Shown here: positions 52,176-61,209 of the stretch, one piece after another
How positions within the stretch are numbered: the first letter of the stretch is position 1
Layout: every line of letters starts with the position of its first letter
Assembly (NCBI GenBank): GCA_963691755.1
Contig: OY829366.1
Location: 186,001-250,000 of the forward strand
DNA from: Dinoroseobacter sp013215265
Lineage (GTDB): Bacteria > Pseudomonadota > Alphaproteobacteria > Rhodobacterales > Rhodobacteraceae
Length of the DNA stretch: 64,000 nucleotides
Direction of reading: 5' to 3'
Made by a program: the position numbers and the translations under genes
Notes under the pieces: generated by a model
Database searches by the model: none
What the model was told of the DNA's origin: nothing
Seen by the model: the letters and a program-made list of their open reading frames with translations, nothing else

Positions 52176-53486
52176 ATGAAATTTACCAAATTCCTTCCAT
52201 TGGCGGCCGTTGCTCTTGCCGTGCCAACAATGGCTCTGGCTCAAGAGGCCACGCCGGGCTTTGACGAAATCGGCCCTTACATCATGACGACCCTGCTGTT
52301 CTGCATGGCGGGCTTCCTCGTTTTCTTCATGGCAGCGGGTTTTGCCATGCTGGAAGGCGGCTTGGTGCGTTCCAAAAACGTCACCATGCAGATGACCAAG
52401 AATATCTCACTCTACTCTGTCGCCGCGATCATGTACTGGCTCATTGGCTTCAACCTAATGTACCCAGGCGAGTTTAACGGATATGTGGGCAGCTTCTTTG
52501 TGCCTACTGTACTGGACCCGGTCGGTGTTGCGGCAGCTGACGCTGCCCTCGATTATGCCTCTATCGGTTCGGACTTCTTCTTCCAGCTTGTATTTGTTGC
52601 CGCAACCGCGTCCATCGTTTCAGGCGCACTGGCTGAACGCATCAAGTTGTGGCCGTTCCTCATCTTCGTGGTTGTGTTGACCGGCGTTATGTACCCGATC
52701 TCAGGCTCGTGGCAGTGGGGCGGCGGTTGGTTGTCCGAAATGGGCTTCTCCGACTTCGCCGGTTCGACCGTCGTGCACTCTGTCGGTGGTTGGGCAGCAC
52801 TCGCTGGCGCAATCATCCTTGGACCGCGCCTGGGTAAGTATAAAGACGGTAAAACTGTCCCGATGCCTGGCTCCAATTTGGCGCTCGCGACCCTCGGTAC
52901 ATTCATCCTTTGGCTGGGCTGGTTTGGCTTCAATGGCGGCTCTCAGCTTGCCATGGGCACTGTTGGCGATGTCTCTGACGTGTCCCGCATCTTCGCAAAC
53001 ACCAACATGGCCGCTGCAGCCGGTGCTGTGACTGCTCTGATCTTGACCCAGGTGCTGTACAAAAAGCCTGACCTCACCATGGTGCTGAACGGCGCTCTTG
53101 CTGGCTTGGTCGCGATTACAGCTGAACCGCTCGCGCCAACGCTCTTTGGTGCTCTGTGGATCGGTGCCGTTGGTGGCGTAATCGTTGTCTTCACAGTACC
53201 CATGCTGGACAAGTTTAAAATTGACGATGTTGTGGGCGCAATTCCAGTGCACCTGTTCGCAGGTATCTGGGGCACGATTGCAGTGATCTTCTACGGAGAA
53301 GCTTCGTTGATTACGCAGCTGACCGGCATCATCGCATACGGTGCGTTTACCCTGATCGCATCCGCGATAGTCTGGTTGATCCTGAAAGCCGTTATGGGCC
53401 TGCGCGTGTCCGAAGAGGACGAGATCGCGGGCCTCGACATGGCTGAAATGGGCATGGAAGCCTACCCAGACTTCACCAAAGGCTAA
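52176..53486 (+). CDS. amtB: ammonium transporter
   Basis: The 436-residue protein has a signal-like start (MKFTKFLPLAAVALAVPTMALAQ) and about eleven membrane segments, with conserved pore stretches such as FMAAGFAMLEGGLVRSKN and VVHSVGGWAALAGAIILGPR containing the pore-lining histidine, and HLFAGIWG with the second. It transports ammonium across the inner membrane and is shut off by GlnK at high nitrogen. The operon ends in a strong terminator. Confidence 0.96.
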   Translation: MKFTKFLPLAAVALAVPTMALAQEATPGFDEIGPYIMTTLLFCMAGFLVFFMAAGFAMLEGGLVRSKNVTMQMTKNISLYSVAAIMYWLIGFNLMYPGEFNGYVGSFFVPTVLDPVGVAAADAALDYASIGSDFFFQLVFVAATASIVSGALAERIKLWPFLIFVVVLTGVMYPISGSWQWGGGWLSEMGFSDFAGSTVVHSVGGWAALAGAIILGPRLGKYKDGKTVPMPGSNLALATLGTFILWLGWFGFNGGSQLAMGTVGDVSDVSRIFANTNMAAAAGAVTALILTQVLYKKPDLTMVLNGALAGLVAITAEPLAPTLFGALWIGAVGGVIVVFTVPMLDKFKIDDVVGAIPVHLFAGIWGTIAVIFYGEASLITQLTGIIAYGAFTLIASAIVWLILKAVMGLRVSEEDEIAGLDMAEMGMEAYPDFTKG

Positions 53487-53509
53487 TTACCTCCCAATTA
53501 GCTTTTACT

Positions 53510-53541
53510 TCCCGGGCGACCTGTTTCGCCCGGGATTTTTT
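53510..53541 (+). terminator. intrinsic terminator of glnK-amtB
   Basis: TCCCGGGCG and CGCCCGGGA form a 9-bp stem with an 8-base loop, followed by TTTTTT, starting about 24 bases after the amtB stop. Confidence 0.93.
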
Positions 53542-53555
53542 ATGAAAAAAGAACC

Positions 53556-53585
53556 AAAAAAAACCCGCTCAGAAAGCGGGGTTTT
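53556..53585 (-). terminator. intrinsic terminator of sseA
   Basis: Read on the minus strand, CCCGCT and AGCGGG form a stem around a TTCTG loop, flanked by a long T-run, about 23 bases beyond the sseA stop. It faces the amtB terminator, so the two genes end with back-to-back terminators. Confidence 0.85.
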
Positions 53586-53607
53586 CTTTGGAAATTTTAA
53601 TGTGAAC

Positions 53608-54465
53608 CTATCTCGCTTCGCCCGTCTCAACAGGAAGATCCGCGAACTGGCCCCATTCTGTCCAAGATCCGTCGTAGAGCGCATGCTCCCGATGCCCCAG
53701 ACGTTCAAGTGCAAGACTGAGGACCGCAGCGGTAACACCGGAACCGCAGGAGGTTATCACCGGGCGGCTCAGATCCACGCCAGCGCCTTCAAAGATCGAC
53801 TGCAAATCTGCGACAGACTTCATGGTGCCGTCAGCCTTCAAAAGCGCATTGAATGGTACGTTTTTTGACCCCGGTATATGTCCTGACCGCAATCCTGCGC
53901 GAGGCTCTGCTGCCTCCCCGCTGAATCGATCTGCTGCCCGGGCATCAACAATTTGAGGAGACCCCAGCTTCGATGCAGCGGCAACTTGGGTCACGTCACG
54001 TGACATATGAGACTGGCGTTGAACGGTGATGTGGCGATCGCGAACCATCGGCGGCATATCCTCGACAGGCCGGCCTTCCGCGACCCATTTCGGGAATCCA
54101 CCATCCAGAACCGCCACGTCAGTTTTTCCCATCAGACGAAACAGCCACCACACGCGGGCTGCTGAAAACAGACCAGCACCATCATAGACGACAACCTGGT
54201 GGCCATCCCCCACACCCATCTTGCGCATCCTGCTGATGAACTTTTCGACCGGGGGTGCCATGTGGGGCAGATCAGATCGGTGATCGCTTATCTCATCGAT
54301 ATCAAAAAAGCGCGCTCCGGGGATGTGTGAGTCGTTGTACTCTGCCGCTCCGTTCCGGCCCATGGTAGGCAAATACCAAGACGCATCCAGAACCCGAAGG
54401 TCAGGATTGTTCAAATGCGCCTCGAGCCAGCTGGTCGAAACGAGTGTCTTTGGATCGTCGGACAT
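53608..54465 (-). CDS. sseA: 3-mercaptopyruvate sulfurtransferase
   Basis: The 285-residue protein has two rhodanese domains; the active-site cysteine is C240 in SCGSGVTAA, where CGSGVT is characteristic of mercaptopyruvate rather than thiosulfate sulfurtransferases. The N-terminal domain (with VVYDGAGLF) lacks a cysteine at the equivalent place. It passes sulfur in the cytoplasm. It lies 90 bases after smpB on the same strand. Confidence 0.93.
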   Translation of the reverse strand: MSDDPKTLVSTSWLEAHLNNPDLRVLDASWYLPTMGRNGAAEYNDSHIPGARFFDIDEISDHRSDLPHMAPPVEKFISRMRKMGVGDGHQVVVYDGAGLFSAARVWWLFRLMGKTDVAVLDGGFPKWVAEGRPVEDMPPMVRDRHITVQRQSHMSRDVTQVAAASKLGSPQIVDARAADRFSGEAAEPRAGLRSGHIPGSKNVPFNALLKADGTMKSVADLQSIFEGAGVDLSRPVITSCGSGVTAAVLSLALERLGHREHALYDGSWTEWGQFADLPVETGEAR

Positions 54466-54555
54466 CAGAAGGTCTCCGGACTATATTCGCCAGCTAGCAC
54501 TAACGCTTGCACATTCAATTTGTCCAGAAGCGCTACACCAGACAGCACGCGGCAT

Positions 54556-55032
54556 TCAGCCTTGTTGTTTCAGCAACCGGTTTTTCTGGCGGTTCCAATC
54601 ACGTTTTGCATCCGTAGCGCGCTTATCCGCCAACTTCTTACCTTTCGCGATACCGACCTTCAGCTTCACGATGCCCCGGTGGTTGAAGTACATCACAAGA
54701 GGGACGATGGTCATGCCTTCGCGGGCGGTCGCGCTCCACAATTTGTGGAGTTCGCGTGTGGACGCAAGCAACTTACGGCGACGACGCTCCTCATGTCCCC
54801 AGGTTTTGGCTTGCTTGTATGGAGCGATGTAGCTGTTGACCAACCAAAGCTCACCGTCGTCAACGGAGGCATAGCTTTCGGCAATGTTTGCACCGCCCTC
54901 GCGCATGGATTTGACTTCGGAGCCTTCCAGAACAATGCCAACCTCGAGATCGCTTTCGATCGCGTACTCTCGACGTGCCCGCCGGTTCTCGGCGATCACC
55001 TTGTAGTTCGGATCTGATTTACCCTGTGCCAT
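54556..55032 (-). CDS. smpB: SsrA-binding protein SmpB
   Basis: SmpB binds tmRNA and delivers it to stalled ribosomes. The 158-residue product shows EVGIVLEGSEVKSMREGGANI, ESYASVDDGELWLVNSYIAPY and the basic C-terminal tail KGKKLADKRATDAKRDWNRQKNRLLKQQG-like region rich in Lys and Arg. Length and motifs are typical. The tmRNA gene is not in the window. It lies between dapA and sseA on one strand. Confidence 0.96.
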   Translation of the reverse strand: MAQGKSDPNYKVIAENRRARREYAIESDLEVGIVLEGSEVKSMREGGANIAESYASVDDGELWLVNSYIAPYKQAKTWGHEERRRRKLLASTRELHKLWSATAREGMTIVPLVMYFNHRGIVKLKVGIAKGKKLADKRATDAKRDWNRQKNRLLKQQG

Positions 55033-55105
55033 GGTGCGCCATATCTAAGGTCCGAGACGCGCTGCTGCAACGCGTCCCTAAGTGTTCTATTCAGCGAATT
55101 CCCGG

Positions 55106-55978
55106 TCAGAGAAGCTCTGCGTGCTCCATTGCGGCACGAATCGCTTGCTTCACACCGTCGGACAGGCCGACCAACGGAAGACGCACCTCGTCGGAGCATT
55201 TACCAAGAAGAAATAGCCCGTACTTGGCGCCTGCGAGGCCAGGCTCTAGGAAGATTGCATCATGGAGAGGCATAAGTTTGTCCTGATACGCCAAGGCTGT
55301 CGCATAATCCCCGGCAAGTGTTGCCTCCTGAAATGCCGCGCAAAGCTTTGGCGCCACATTCGCTGTAACACTGATACAGCCCACACCGCCATGCGCGTTG
55401 AAGCCCAAAGCGCTGGCATCCTCGCCCGAAAGCTGAATGAAATCAGTACCACAGGTTATGCGCGTATGGCTGACACGCGTAATATCACCAGTCGCGTCCT
55501 TTACCCCGACGACACGCCTAAGCTTCGACAACTCACCCATCGTGGCAGGCGTCATATCAATCACAGAACGCCCAGGGATGTTATAGATGATGATCGGAAT
55601 ATCGGCCGCATCATGCAGCGCGGTGTAATGAGCTATCAAACCCGCCTGCGTCGGCTTGTTGTAATATGGTGTGACAACCAGCGCAGCGGTTGCTCCAACT
55701 TTCGCCGCGTGCTGGATCAAACCGATCCCCTCAGCAGTGTTGTTCGAGCCCGCGCCCGCCACAACGGGTACGCGACCGGCAGCAGTTTTCACCACAGCCT
55801 GGATGACCGCCGCATGTTCATCATGCGTGAGTGTCGGGCTTTCGCCCGTGGTACCGACGGGCACAAGACCGTGACTGCCTTCGGCGATGTGCCATTCGAC
55901 AATCGCTTCCATTGCTGCAAAGTCTACCGCCCCGTCTTTGAGCGGCGTGACCAGGGCTGGCATAGATCCTTTGAACAT
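55106..55978 (-). CDS. dapA: 4-hydroxy-tetrahydrodipicolinate synthase
   Basis: DapA condenses aspartate-semialdehyde with pyruvate, the first committed DAP/lysine step; LysA at 1 kb is the last. The 290-residue TIM-barrel protein has GTTGES at 42-47, Y132 in IIYNIPGR and the Schiff-base lysine K160 in VGVKDATGD. It is transcribed ahead of smpB and sseA and is divergent from the lytic transglycosylase gene. Confidence 0.97.
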   Translation of the reverse strand: MFKGSMPALVTPLKDGAVDFAAMEAIVEWHIAEGSHGLVPVGTTGESPTLTHDEHAAVIQAVVKTAAGRVPVVAGAGSNNTAEGIGLIQHAAKVGATAALVVTPYYNKPTQAGLIAHYTALHDAADIPIIIYNIPGRSVIDMTPATMGELSKLRRVVGVKDATGDITRVSHTRITCGTDFIQLSGEDASALGFNAHGGVGCISVTANVAPKLCAAFQEATLAGDYATALAYQDKLMPLHDAIFLEPGLAGAKYGLFLLGKCSDEVRLPLVGLSDGVKQAIRAAMEHAELL

Positions 55979-56135
55979 CTTCTCATCCTTTGGTCACATG
56001 TGTTCACAGAGTATTGCAGGTGGCGGATACCCGCCCTTCCCCCCTGCGCGCAAGGCCTGTCGCAGAAATGTTCATTTGTCGGAGGCTGTTTTGCCTCTAA
56101 TGTTCCCGAAAGAGCAGATAAAATTGGTAAATGTC

Positions 56136-58100
56136 ATGATCGCACGTGTTTTGCGTCTCTGTACAACGGCTATTGCCGTAGGGTTGTTCGGCTTGAGTTC
56201 AGCGCAAGCCCAGTCCCAGCGCGCTCAAACTCTTTCCGCATCCTTGGACGCGGCCCGCGCCGGAAACTGGAACCAGGCGCTTGCGCTGGCCCACCAGCTC
56301 CCGGATCAACAGGCACGGGACGTGGTGATTTGGCACTGGTTGCGCGCGCCGGAAGGGCGATTCGAAGATTATCTTGAGTTTCTGAGGCGAAGTGGCGACT
56401 GGCCCGGCCTTCCCTTGATGCGTCGTCGCGGGGAAGCAGCGATTCCCGAAGGCGCAACCTTAGACCAGCTAACACTTTATTTCGGACCAGAAGATCCTCA
56501 AACAGGCATGGGTTCACTTCGACTTGCTGATGCATTGCGAAGAAATGGTCGTTCAGCAGAGGCCGATGTACTGATCGTAAAAGCATGGCGCGAATTCGGT
56601 CTCGATGCTCAGACGGAAGCCTTATTCCTATCTCGCCATAGATCCCTGTTGGGTGCACATCACGAAGCTCGGATCGATCAGCTGCTTTGGAACGGGCGCA
56701 CCCGAGCGGCAGGGCGCATGCAAGCTCTGGTAGGGCCCGGCTGGCGCGCACTGGCCGAAGCCCGTATCGCATTGCGCGAAGATCGAAACGGTGTCGATGC
56801 CTTGATCCGCGCTGTGCCATCAAGCCTCGCACGTGATCCTGGGCTCGCGTATGAACGTTACCGCTGGCGCATCCAAAAAAGGCGCTGGTCGGATGCAATT
56901 GAGCTTCTCAATGAACGTTCAGGGTCAGCCGAAAGCTTGGGGCGGCCCGAATATTGGGCAGAACGCCGGGGCGATCTTGCCCGGGATCTCATGCGCGACA
57001 ACGATGATCAACTCGCCTATCGCATTGCTGCAAACCACCATCTGCCGCCACCGGCAAAATATGACGACTACTCAGAACTTGAATGGCTGTCTGGCTTCAT
57101 AGCGCTGCGCAAACTCGGCGACGCCGGAACCGCCTTGAGGCATTTTCAGAACTTTGCGCCGACAGTGACCTCGCCAATTTCAAAGGGCCGTGCAGGCTAC
57201 TGGGAGGGTCGCGCCTATGAAGCACTGGGCCAAGCCCAAAATGCCCGAGCTGCCTATGCAAAGGGTGCTCAGTACCAAACCGCGTTTTATGGTCAGCTTT
57301 CAGCAGAACGCGCAGGGCTACCCACCGATCCAAACTTAGTTGGTCGGGAAACTTACCCCGATTGGCGTACTGAAGCCTTCATGTCGACATCGGTTTTGCA
57401 GGCTGCGTTGCTCTTACAGGAAGCCGGTGAACGCGATTTGGCCGAACGCTGGATGGTCCATCTCTCGGAGCGTTTGACACTCGAGCAACGCGGAAGTCTT
57501 GCCGATCTCGCACAACATCTGCGCGAACCCCATATCGCTTTGCGTCTCGCAAAATGGGCCGCGAGCGAAGGACAATTGCTGCATCGCGCATACCATCCTG
57601 TGACCGAACTTGGCACTGCACGTTTGGGTATAAACCCGGCGCTGGCGCTTGCCATTGCCAGACGAGAGAGCGAATTCGACCCAGCCGTGATCAGTGGCGC
57701 AGGCGCGCGGGGCCTTATGCAGGTGATGCCGCGTACGGGCCAGGAAACTGCACGGCGTCTAGGTCTTCCGTTTTCCAACGAAAGGTTGCTTACAGATCCT
57801 GTCTATAATGCACGGCTCGGATCCCACTATATCAGCCGGCAAATTGATGACTTTGGCACCGCACTGACCTTGGTCGCCGCAGCCTATAACGCAGGGCCAA
57901 GCCGGGCTTCGCGGTGGATCGAACGCTTTGGTGATCCGCGCAGAGCATCAGTGGATGTGATCGATTGGATCGAGCATGTGCCCTTCACGGAAACCCGAAA
58001 CTACATCATGCGGGTCACAGAAAGTCGGGTCATTTATGGGATGATGTTGGCGGGTCGCCCGTTGCCGCTGGACGTGATCGACAAACTCAAAGGGCGGTAA
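56136..58100 (+). CDS. soluble lytic murein transglycosylase
   Basis: The 654-residue exported enzyme cleaves peptidoglycan strands. A signal peptide ends near SSAQAQ (residue 26), then a large helical superhelix (to about 490) precedes the SLT domain with catalytic E511 in ARRESEFDPAV, GARGLMQVMP and AYNAGPSRASRW. I choose the ATG of MIARVLRL because the longer frame runs into the dapA gene upstream. It ends 5 bases before the convergent mnmD stop. This is the Slt70-like family by architecture. Confidence 0.92.
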   Translation: MIARVLRLCTTAIAVGLFGLSSAQAQSQRAQTLSASLDAARAGNWNQALALAHQLPDQQARDVVIWHWLRAPEGRFEDYLEFLRRSGDWPGLPLMRRRGEAAIPEGATLDQLTLYFGPEDPQTGMGSLRLADALRRNGRSAEADVLIVKAWREFGLDAQTEALFLSRHRSLLGAHHEARIDQLLWNGRTRAAGRMQALVGPGWRALAEARIALREDRNGVDALIRAVPSSLARDPGLAYERYRWRIQKRRWSDAIELLNERSGSAESLGRPEYWAERRGDLARDLMRDNDDQLAYRIAANHHLPPPAKYDDYSELEWLSGFIALRKLGDAGTALRHFQNFAPTVTSPISKGRAGYWEGRAYEALGQAQNARAAYAKGAQYQTAFYGQLSAERAGLPTDPNLVGRETYPDWRTEAFMSTSVLQAALLLQEAGERDLAERWMVHLSERLTLEQRGSLADLAQHLREPHIALRLAKWAASEGQLLHRAYHPVTELGTARLGINPALALAIARRESEFDPAVISGAGARGLMQVMPRTGQETARRLGLPFSNERLLTDPVYNARLGSHYISRQIDDFGTALTLVAAAYNAGPSRASRWIERFGDPRRASVDVIDWIEHVPFTETRNYIMRVTESRVIYGMMLAGRPLPLDVIDKLKGR

Positions 58101-58105
58101 TCGCC

Positions 58106-58792
58106 CTACTCGATTGGCTTCAGTACACCAACGCTCATGTGACGCTTGCGTCCGAAGCCAGGTTTACGGGTCACGTCGAAGCCCGCGGCACCCAATGCGC
58201 GCCGAACATGGCCAGCGGCGGTGTAGGTGGCAAATGTACCCTTAGGATGTGTCCGGGCGCCGACCAAATGCATCAGCTCCGGCTCCCAAAGTTCAGGGTT
58301 CTTCGCAGGCGAAAATCCATCCAGAAACCAAGCATCCGCAAAGCTGCGCCAATTCAGTAGAGTTTCGCGGGCGTCGCCCATGATGATTTCCACATCAACG
58401 CACCCCATCAGTGTGAACCGAGCGCTTTCAGGTGACCAATGGTTAACAAGATTATTCGCAATTTCAGATAATTGCGGAAAAGCGGTAAGCGCTACTGCCA
58501 TCTCGTCCTTCGTGATGGGAAAAGCCTCAAAACTCGAATAATTTAAGCGACCCGGCACACCGCTTTCCACCCACGCCGAACAACTTGCCAGTAAATTCAA
58601 ACCTGTCCCGAACCCAAGCTCAGCAATCTGAAACCCGTCGCGGAAGCGGTGCGGCAACTCGTTACCCGCGAGAAACACATGCTGGGTCTCTGCCAAACCG
58701 TCCTGCAAGGAAAAATACGGGTCATCGAAGCGGCGTGCGATTGGTACCCCGTCTTTCCAATCCAGCCCGGATTGCTGGTCTGTGCCTTGCAT
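58106..58792 (-). CDS. mnmD: tRNA 5-methylaminomethyl-2-thiouridine methyltransferase (MnmD-type)
   Basis: The 228-residue SAM-dependent methyltransferase matches the N-terminal half of MnmC. It has the SAM motif ELGFGTGLNLL and the conserved DAWFLDGFSPAKNPELW (FLDGFSPAKNP). In bacteria with a fused MnmC the same protein also carries an oxidase; here that half is a separate divergent gene. The activity is methylation of nm5s2U34 to mnm5s2U34 in tRNA. Start is the ATG of MQGTDQQSG. Confidence 0.9.
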   Translation of the reverse strand: MQGTDQQSGLDWKDGVPIARRFDDPYFSLQDGLAETQHVFLAGNELPHRFRDGFQIAELGFGTGLNLLASCSAWVESGVPGRLNYSSFEAFPITKDEMAVALTAFPQLSEIANNLVNHWSPESARFTLMGCVDVEIIMGDARETLLNWRSFADAWFLDGFSPAKNPELWEPELMHLVGARTHPKGTFATYTAAGHVRRALGAAGFDVTRKPGFGRKRHMSVGVLKPIE

Positions 58793-58843
58793 ATAGCGTA
58801 AGCCCCTGTCTGGTCGGGGGTATCCTGAGCGGGGAATGGAAGA

Positions 58844-59887
58844 TTGGCAATTGCGGATATTACCGTATTAGGGGCAGGAATATTTGGACTTTCCATCGCC
58901 TGGACAGCGCATCAGCGCGGGGCGCGCGTGAAGGTCATTGAGGCCCAGTCAATCGGTGCAGGTTCAAGCGGTGGCTTGGTTGGTGCACTCGCTCCCCATA
59001 CACCCGAAAACTGGAACTCAAAAAAGCAGTTCCAGTTTGAAAGCCTGATCCTAGCGGAGAGTTTTTGGCAAGGCGTTAGCAAAGCCTCCGGACTTGATCC
59101 TGGATATGCCCGAAGCGGGCGCATCCAAATCATTCAAGATGAACGCGGGCTCGAGCTCGCAAATGCGCGTGCAAAAAGCGCCGTTTCCTTGTGGCAAGGG
59201 GCTACCGCGTGGCGTGTGGTTTCACAGGCAGAGTTCACCGATTGGGCGCCACTATCAGCAACGGGTCTTCTGATCCACGATACGCTTTCGGCGCTTCTAC
59301 ACCCCAGGCTTGCCATTCGGTCTTTGGCACACGCGCTACGCTTAGGCGGGGCCGAGATCATTGAGGGTGACGTTGAACCGGAAGGCATCGTGATAGAAGC
59401 GACCGGAGAGGCAGGGCTTCGCGAACTGTCAAACGCTTTTGGCAAACAAGTCGGAAATGGCGTGAAAGGACAGGCGGCTGCATTTCAGTTCAATGCCGTT
59501 GGAAAGCCGCAGTTATTCCTAGACGGTCTTCACATCATCCCGCACCGCAATGGAACGACGGCCATCGGATCGACGTCAGAACGGGACTACGACAACGATC
59601 AAGATACGGATCATCAACTGGAAGATCTAATCGAGAAGGCGCGCCGCTTGTGTCCGGCACTTGCCGAGTCCCCGGTAATCGATCGCTGGGCCGGAATACG
59701 CCCGCGTGCCAAATCGCGCGCACCCATGTTAGGCCACCATCCCTTGCGCGAGGAACGCTTAATCGCCAACGGTGGTTTCAAAATCGGCTTTGGAATGGCA
59801 CCCAAGGTGGCCGAGGTCATGGTAGATCTTGCCCTTGAGGGACGCGATACAATCCCGGCGGAGTTCAAGGTAGAGGCCAGCCTTTAG
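58844..59887 (+). CDS. FAD-dependent oxidoreductase (MnmC oxidase-like)
   Basis: A 347-residue DAO-family flavoprotein with the FAD-binding motif VLGAGIFGLSIAW near the N-terminus and WAGIRPRAKSRAPMLG near the C-terminus. It resembles the C-terminal oxidase half of MnmC, which removes the carboxymethyl group from cmnm5s2U34, but also ThiO-type glycine oxidases. The start is a TTG, since the in-frame DAO core begins LAIADITVLGAG and no in-frame ATG lies closer. It is divergent from mnmD with about 50 bases between, so the two may form one regulated pair. Confidence 0.82.
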   Translation: MAIADITVLGAGIFGLSIAWTAHQRGARVKVIEAQSIGAGSSGGLVGALAPHTPENWNSKKQFQFESLILAESFWQGVSKASGLDPGYARSGRIQIIQDERGLELANARAKSAVSLWQGATAWRVVSQAEFTDWAPLSATGLLIHDTLSALLHPRLAIRSLAHALRLGGAEIIEGDVEPEGIVIEATGEAGLRELSNAFGKQVGNGVKGQAAAFQFNAVGKPQLFLDGLHIIPHRNGTTAIGSTSERDYDNDQDTDHQLEDLIEKARRLCPALAESPVIDRWAGIRPRAKSRAPMLGHHPLREERLIANGGFKIGFGMAPKVAEVMVDLALEGRDTIPAEFKVEASL

Positions 59888-59888
59888 C

Positions 59889-60341
59889 CTACCAACGCTT
59901 TAATGCGTCTTCATCATGGTCTTGCGCAGCAACCCAATCAGAACCCTGTCGGGTCACTTCTTTCTTCCAAAATGGCGCCCGCGATTTGAGGTAGTCCATT
60001 AGAAACTCTGCCGCTTGAAAAGCATCGGAACGATGGGGAGCTGCGGTCGCAACCATCATGATTGGGGCGCCAACAGGGATACTTCCGTAGCGATGAATAA
60101 CCAGTGCATCGCCAAGGTCCCACCTTGAGACAGCTTCTGCTAGAATAGATTCAATCGCGCGTTCGGTCATGCCCGGATAATGCTCTATCTCGAGCGATTG
60201 AAGCCCGCCTGTGACATCTCTTACAATACCGGAGAAACTGACAACTGCGCCCATGCCAAACTGGGATTGCGTAAAAAGGTTCAGCTCGCCTCCGGCATCG
60301 AATTCCTCGGTCTGAACGCGAAGCTTTGGCAAGCTAGCCAC
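59889..60341 (-). CDS. moaE: molybdopterin synthase catalytic subunit
   Basis: MoaE with MoaD forms molybdopterin synthase, which adds two sulfurs to precursor Z. The 150-residue protein shows VVSFSGIVRDVTGG, LEIEHYPGMTERAIES and HRYGSIPVGAPIMMVA, with the RHR-like region and K residues at the active site as usual. It overlaps moaD by 8 bases, and follows it in the uvrC-pgsA-moaD-moaE series. Final conversion steps run through moaB and the mobA/moeA operon elsewhere in the window. Confidence 0.95.
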   Translation of the reverse strand: MASLPKLRVQTEEFDAGGELNLFTQSQFGMGAVVSFSGIVRDVTGGLQSLEIEHYPGMTERAIESILAEAVSRWDLGDALVIHRYGSIPVGAPIMMVATAAPHRSDAFQAAEFLMDYLKSRAPFWKKEVTRQGSDWVAAQDHDEDALKRW

Positions 60342-60585
60342 CGGTCATTGGTGGAAAGAAGGCGACTTCGCGGGCATCGCTAAGCGGGGCATCAAATGAC
60401 GTTAGCTCTTGATCAACGGCGACGCGGACAGAGGCCAAATCGGAAAAAACCAGGTCGTAGCGATCTTCCCGCGCACGTAGCTCTTCGACAAGATCAGATA
60501 CGGTTTCAGCATTGGTTTCGACGCACTCCTGCCCAAGTCCGATCCGCTCACGGAGCCACGCGAAATAGAGCACATCCAGTTTCAT
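60334..60585 (-). CDS. moaD: molybdopterin synthase sulfur carrier subunit
   Basis: MoaD is a ubiquitin-like protein whose C-terminal Gly-Gly is thiocarboxylated and donates sulfur. The 83-residue protein ends in MTGG, with the preceding FFPP stretch typical of the family. It overlaps pgsA by ATGA, so it is coupled to it, and its own end overlaps moaE. Confidence 0.94.
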   Translation of the reverse strand: MKLDVLYFAWLRERIGLGQECVETNAETVSDLVEELRAREDRYDLVFSDLASVRVAVDQELTSFDAPLSDAREVAFFPPMTGG

Positions 60586-61166
60586 TTAGGGGCTCGCAGG
60601 TAGGGCAGAGACTTGGCGAAATAGTCAGCGCCAGTGATCAGGGTCAAAGCGCCGGCGACCCAGAGCAGGCCAACACCAAACCAAAACACGAGATTGGCAA
60701 GCGTTTCCCACCAATCCATCCGTTCAATCCCCATGCCCGCAAACAGGACAGCGATGGCAATCATCTGCAACGTCGTCTTCCACTTGGCCAGTTTGGTGAC
60801 CGCAAGCTTGCTGGAATCCGATCCAAGGAATTCACGCAATCCGCTGACGAACACCTCGCGGAACAAGATCATAACAGCCGGCAAGATAATCCATGGGTTC
60901 ATCCCGGAGTAACCGGTGATTACAAACAACGCGATAACAACCATGACCTTGTCGGCAATCGGGTCAAGCATAGCGCCGAAGCGACTTTCCTGCCTCCACG
61001 CCCGCGCAATGTAGCCATCCACAAAATCGGTCAAAGCGGCACCTATGAACAGAACAAGCGCATAGATGTCTGCCCATGGCCGTTCGAAATAAAGGAACAT
61101 GATTGCAACGCCGGGAGCCGCGAGCAGCCGCAGAATCGTCAGAATGTTGGGCAAAGTCCAAATCAT
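60582..61166 (-). CDS. pgsA: CDP-diacylglycerol-glycerol-3-phosphate phosphatidyltransferase
   Basis: PgsA makes phosphatidylglycerol-phosphate at the inner membrane. The 194-residue protein contains the CDP-alcohol phosphotransferase signature DGYIARAWRQESRFGAMLDPIADKV in its D-G-x2-A-R-x8-G-x3-D-x3-D form, plus four or more hydrophobic segments. It is separated from uvrC by 43 bases and coupled to moaD. The uvrC-pgsA pairing is common in proteobacteria. Confidence 0.95.
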   Translation of the reverse strand: MIWTLPNILTILRLLAAPGVAIMFLYFERPWADIYALVLFIGAALTDFVDGYIARAWRQESRFGAMLDPIADKVMVVIALFVITGYSGMNPWIILPAVMILFREVFVSGLREFLGSDSSKLAVTKLAKWKTTLQMIAIAVLFAGMGIERMDWWETLANLVFWFGVGLLWVAGALTLITGADYFAKSLPYLRAPK

Positions 61167-61209
61167 ACTTTGCTTCTAACCTCTGCCGCAAATCGGGAAA
61201 AGGGGCTGC

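Noticed and set aside
55262..56377. 371-codon plus-strand frame overlapping dapA and slt starts
   Set aside because: It is antisense to dapA and in a different frame from slt; sequence is Arg/His/Cys-rich without a domain.
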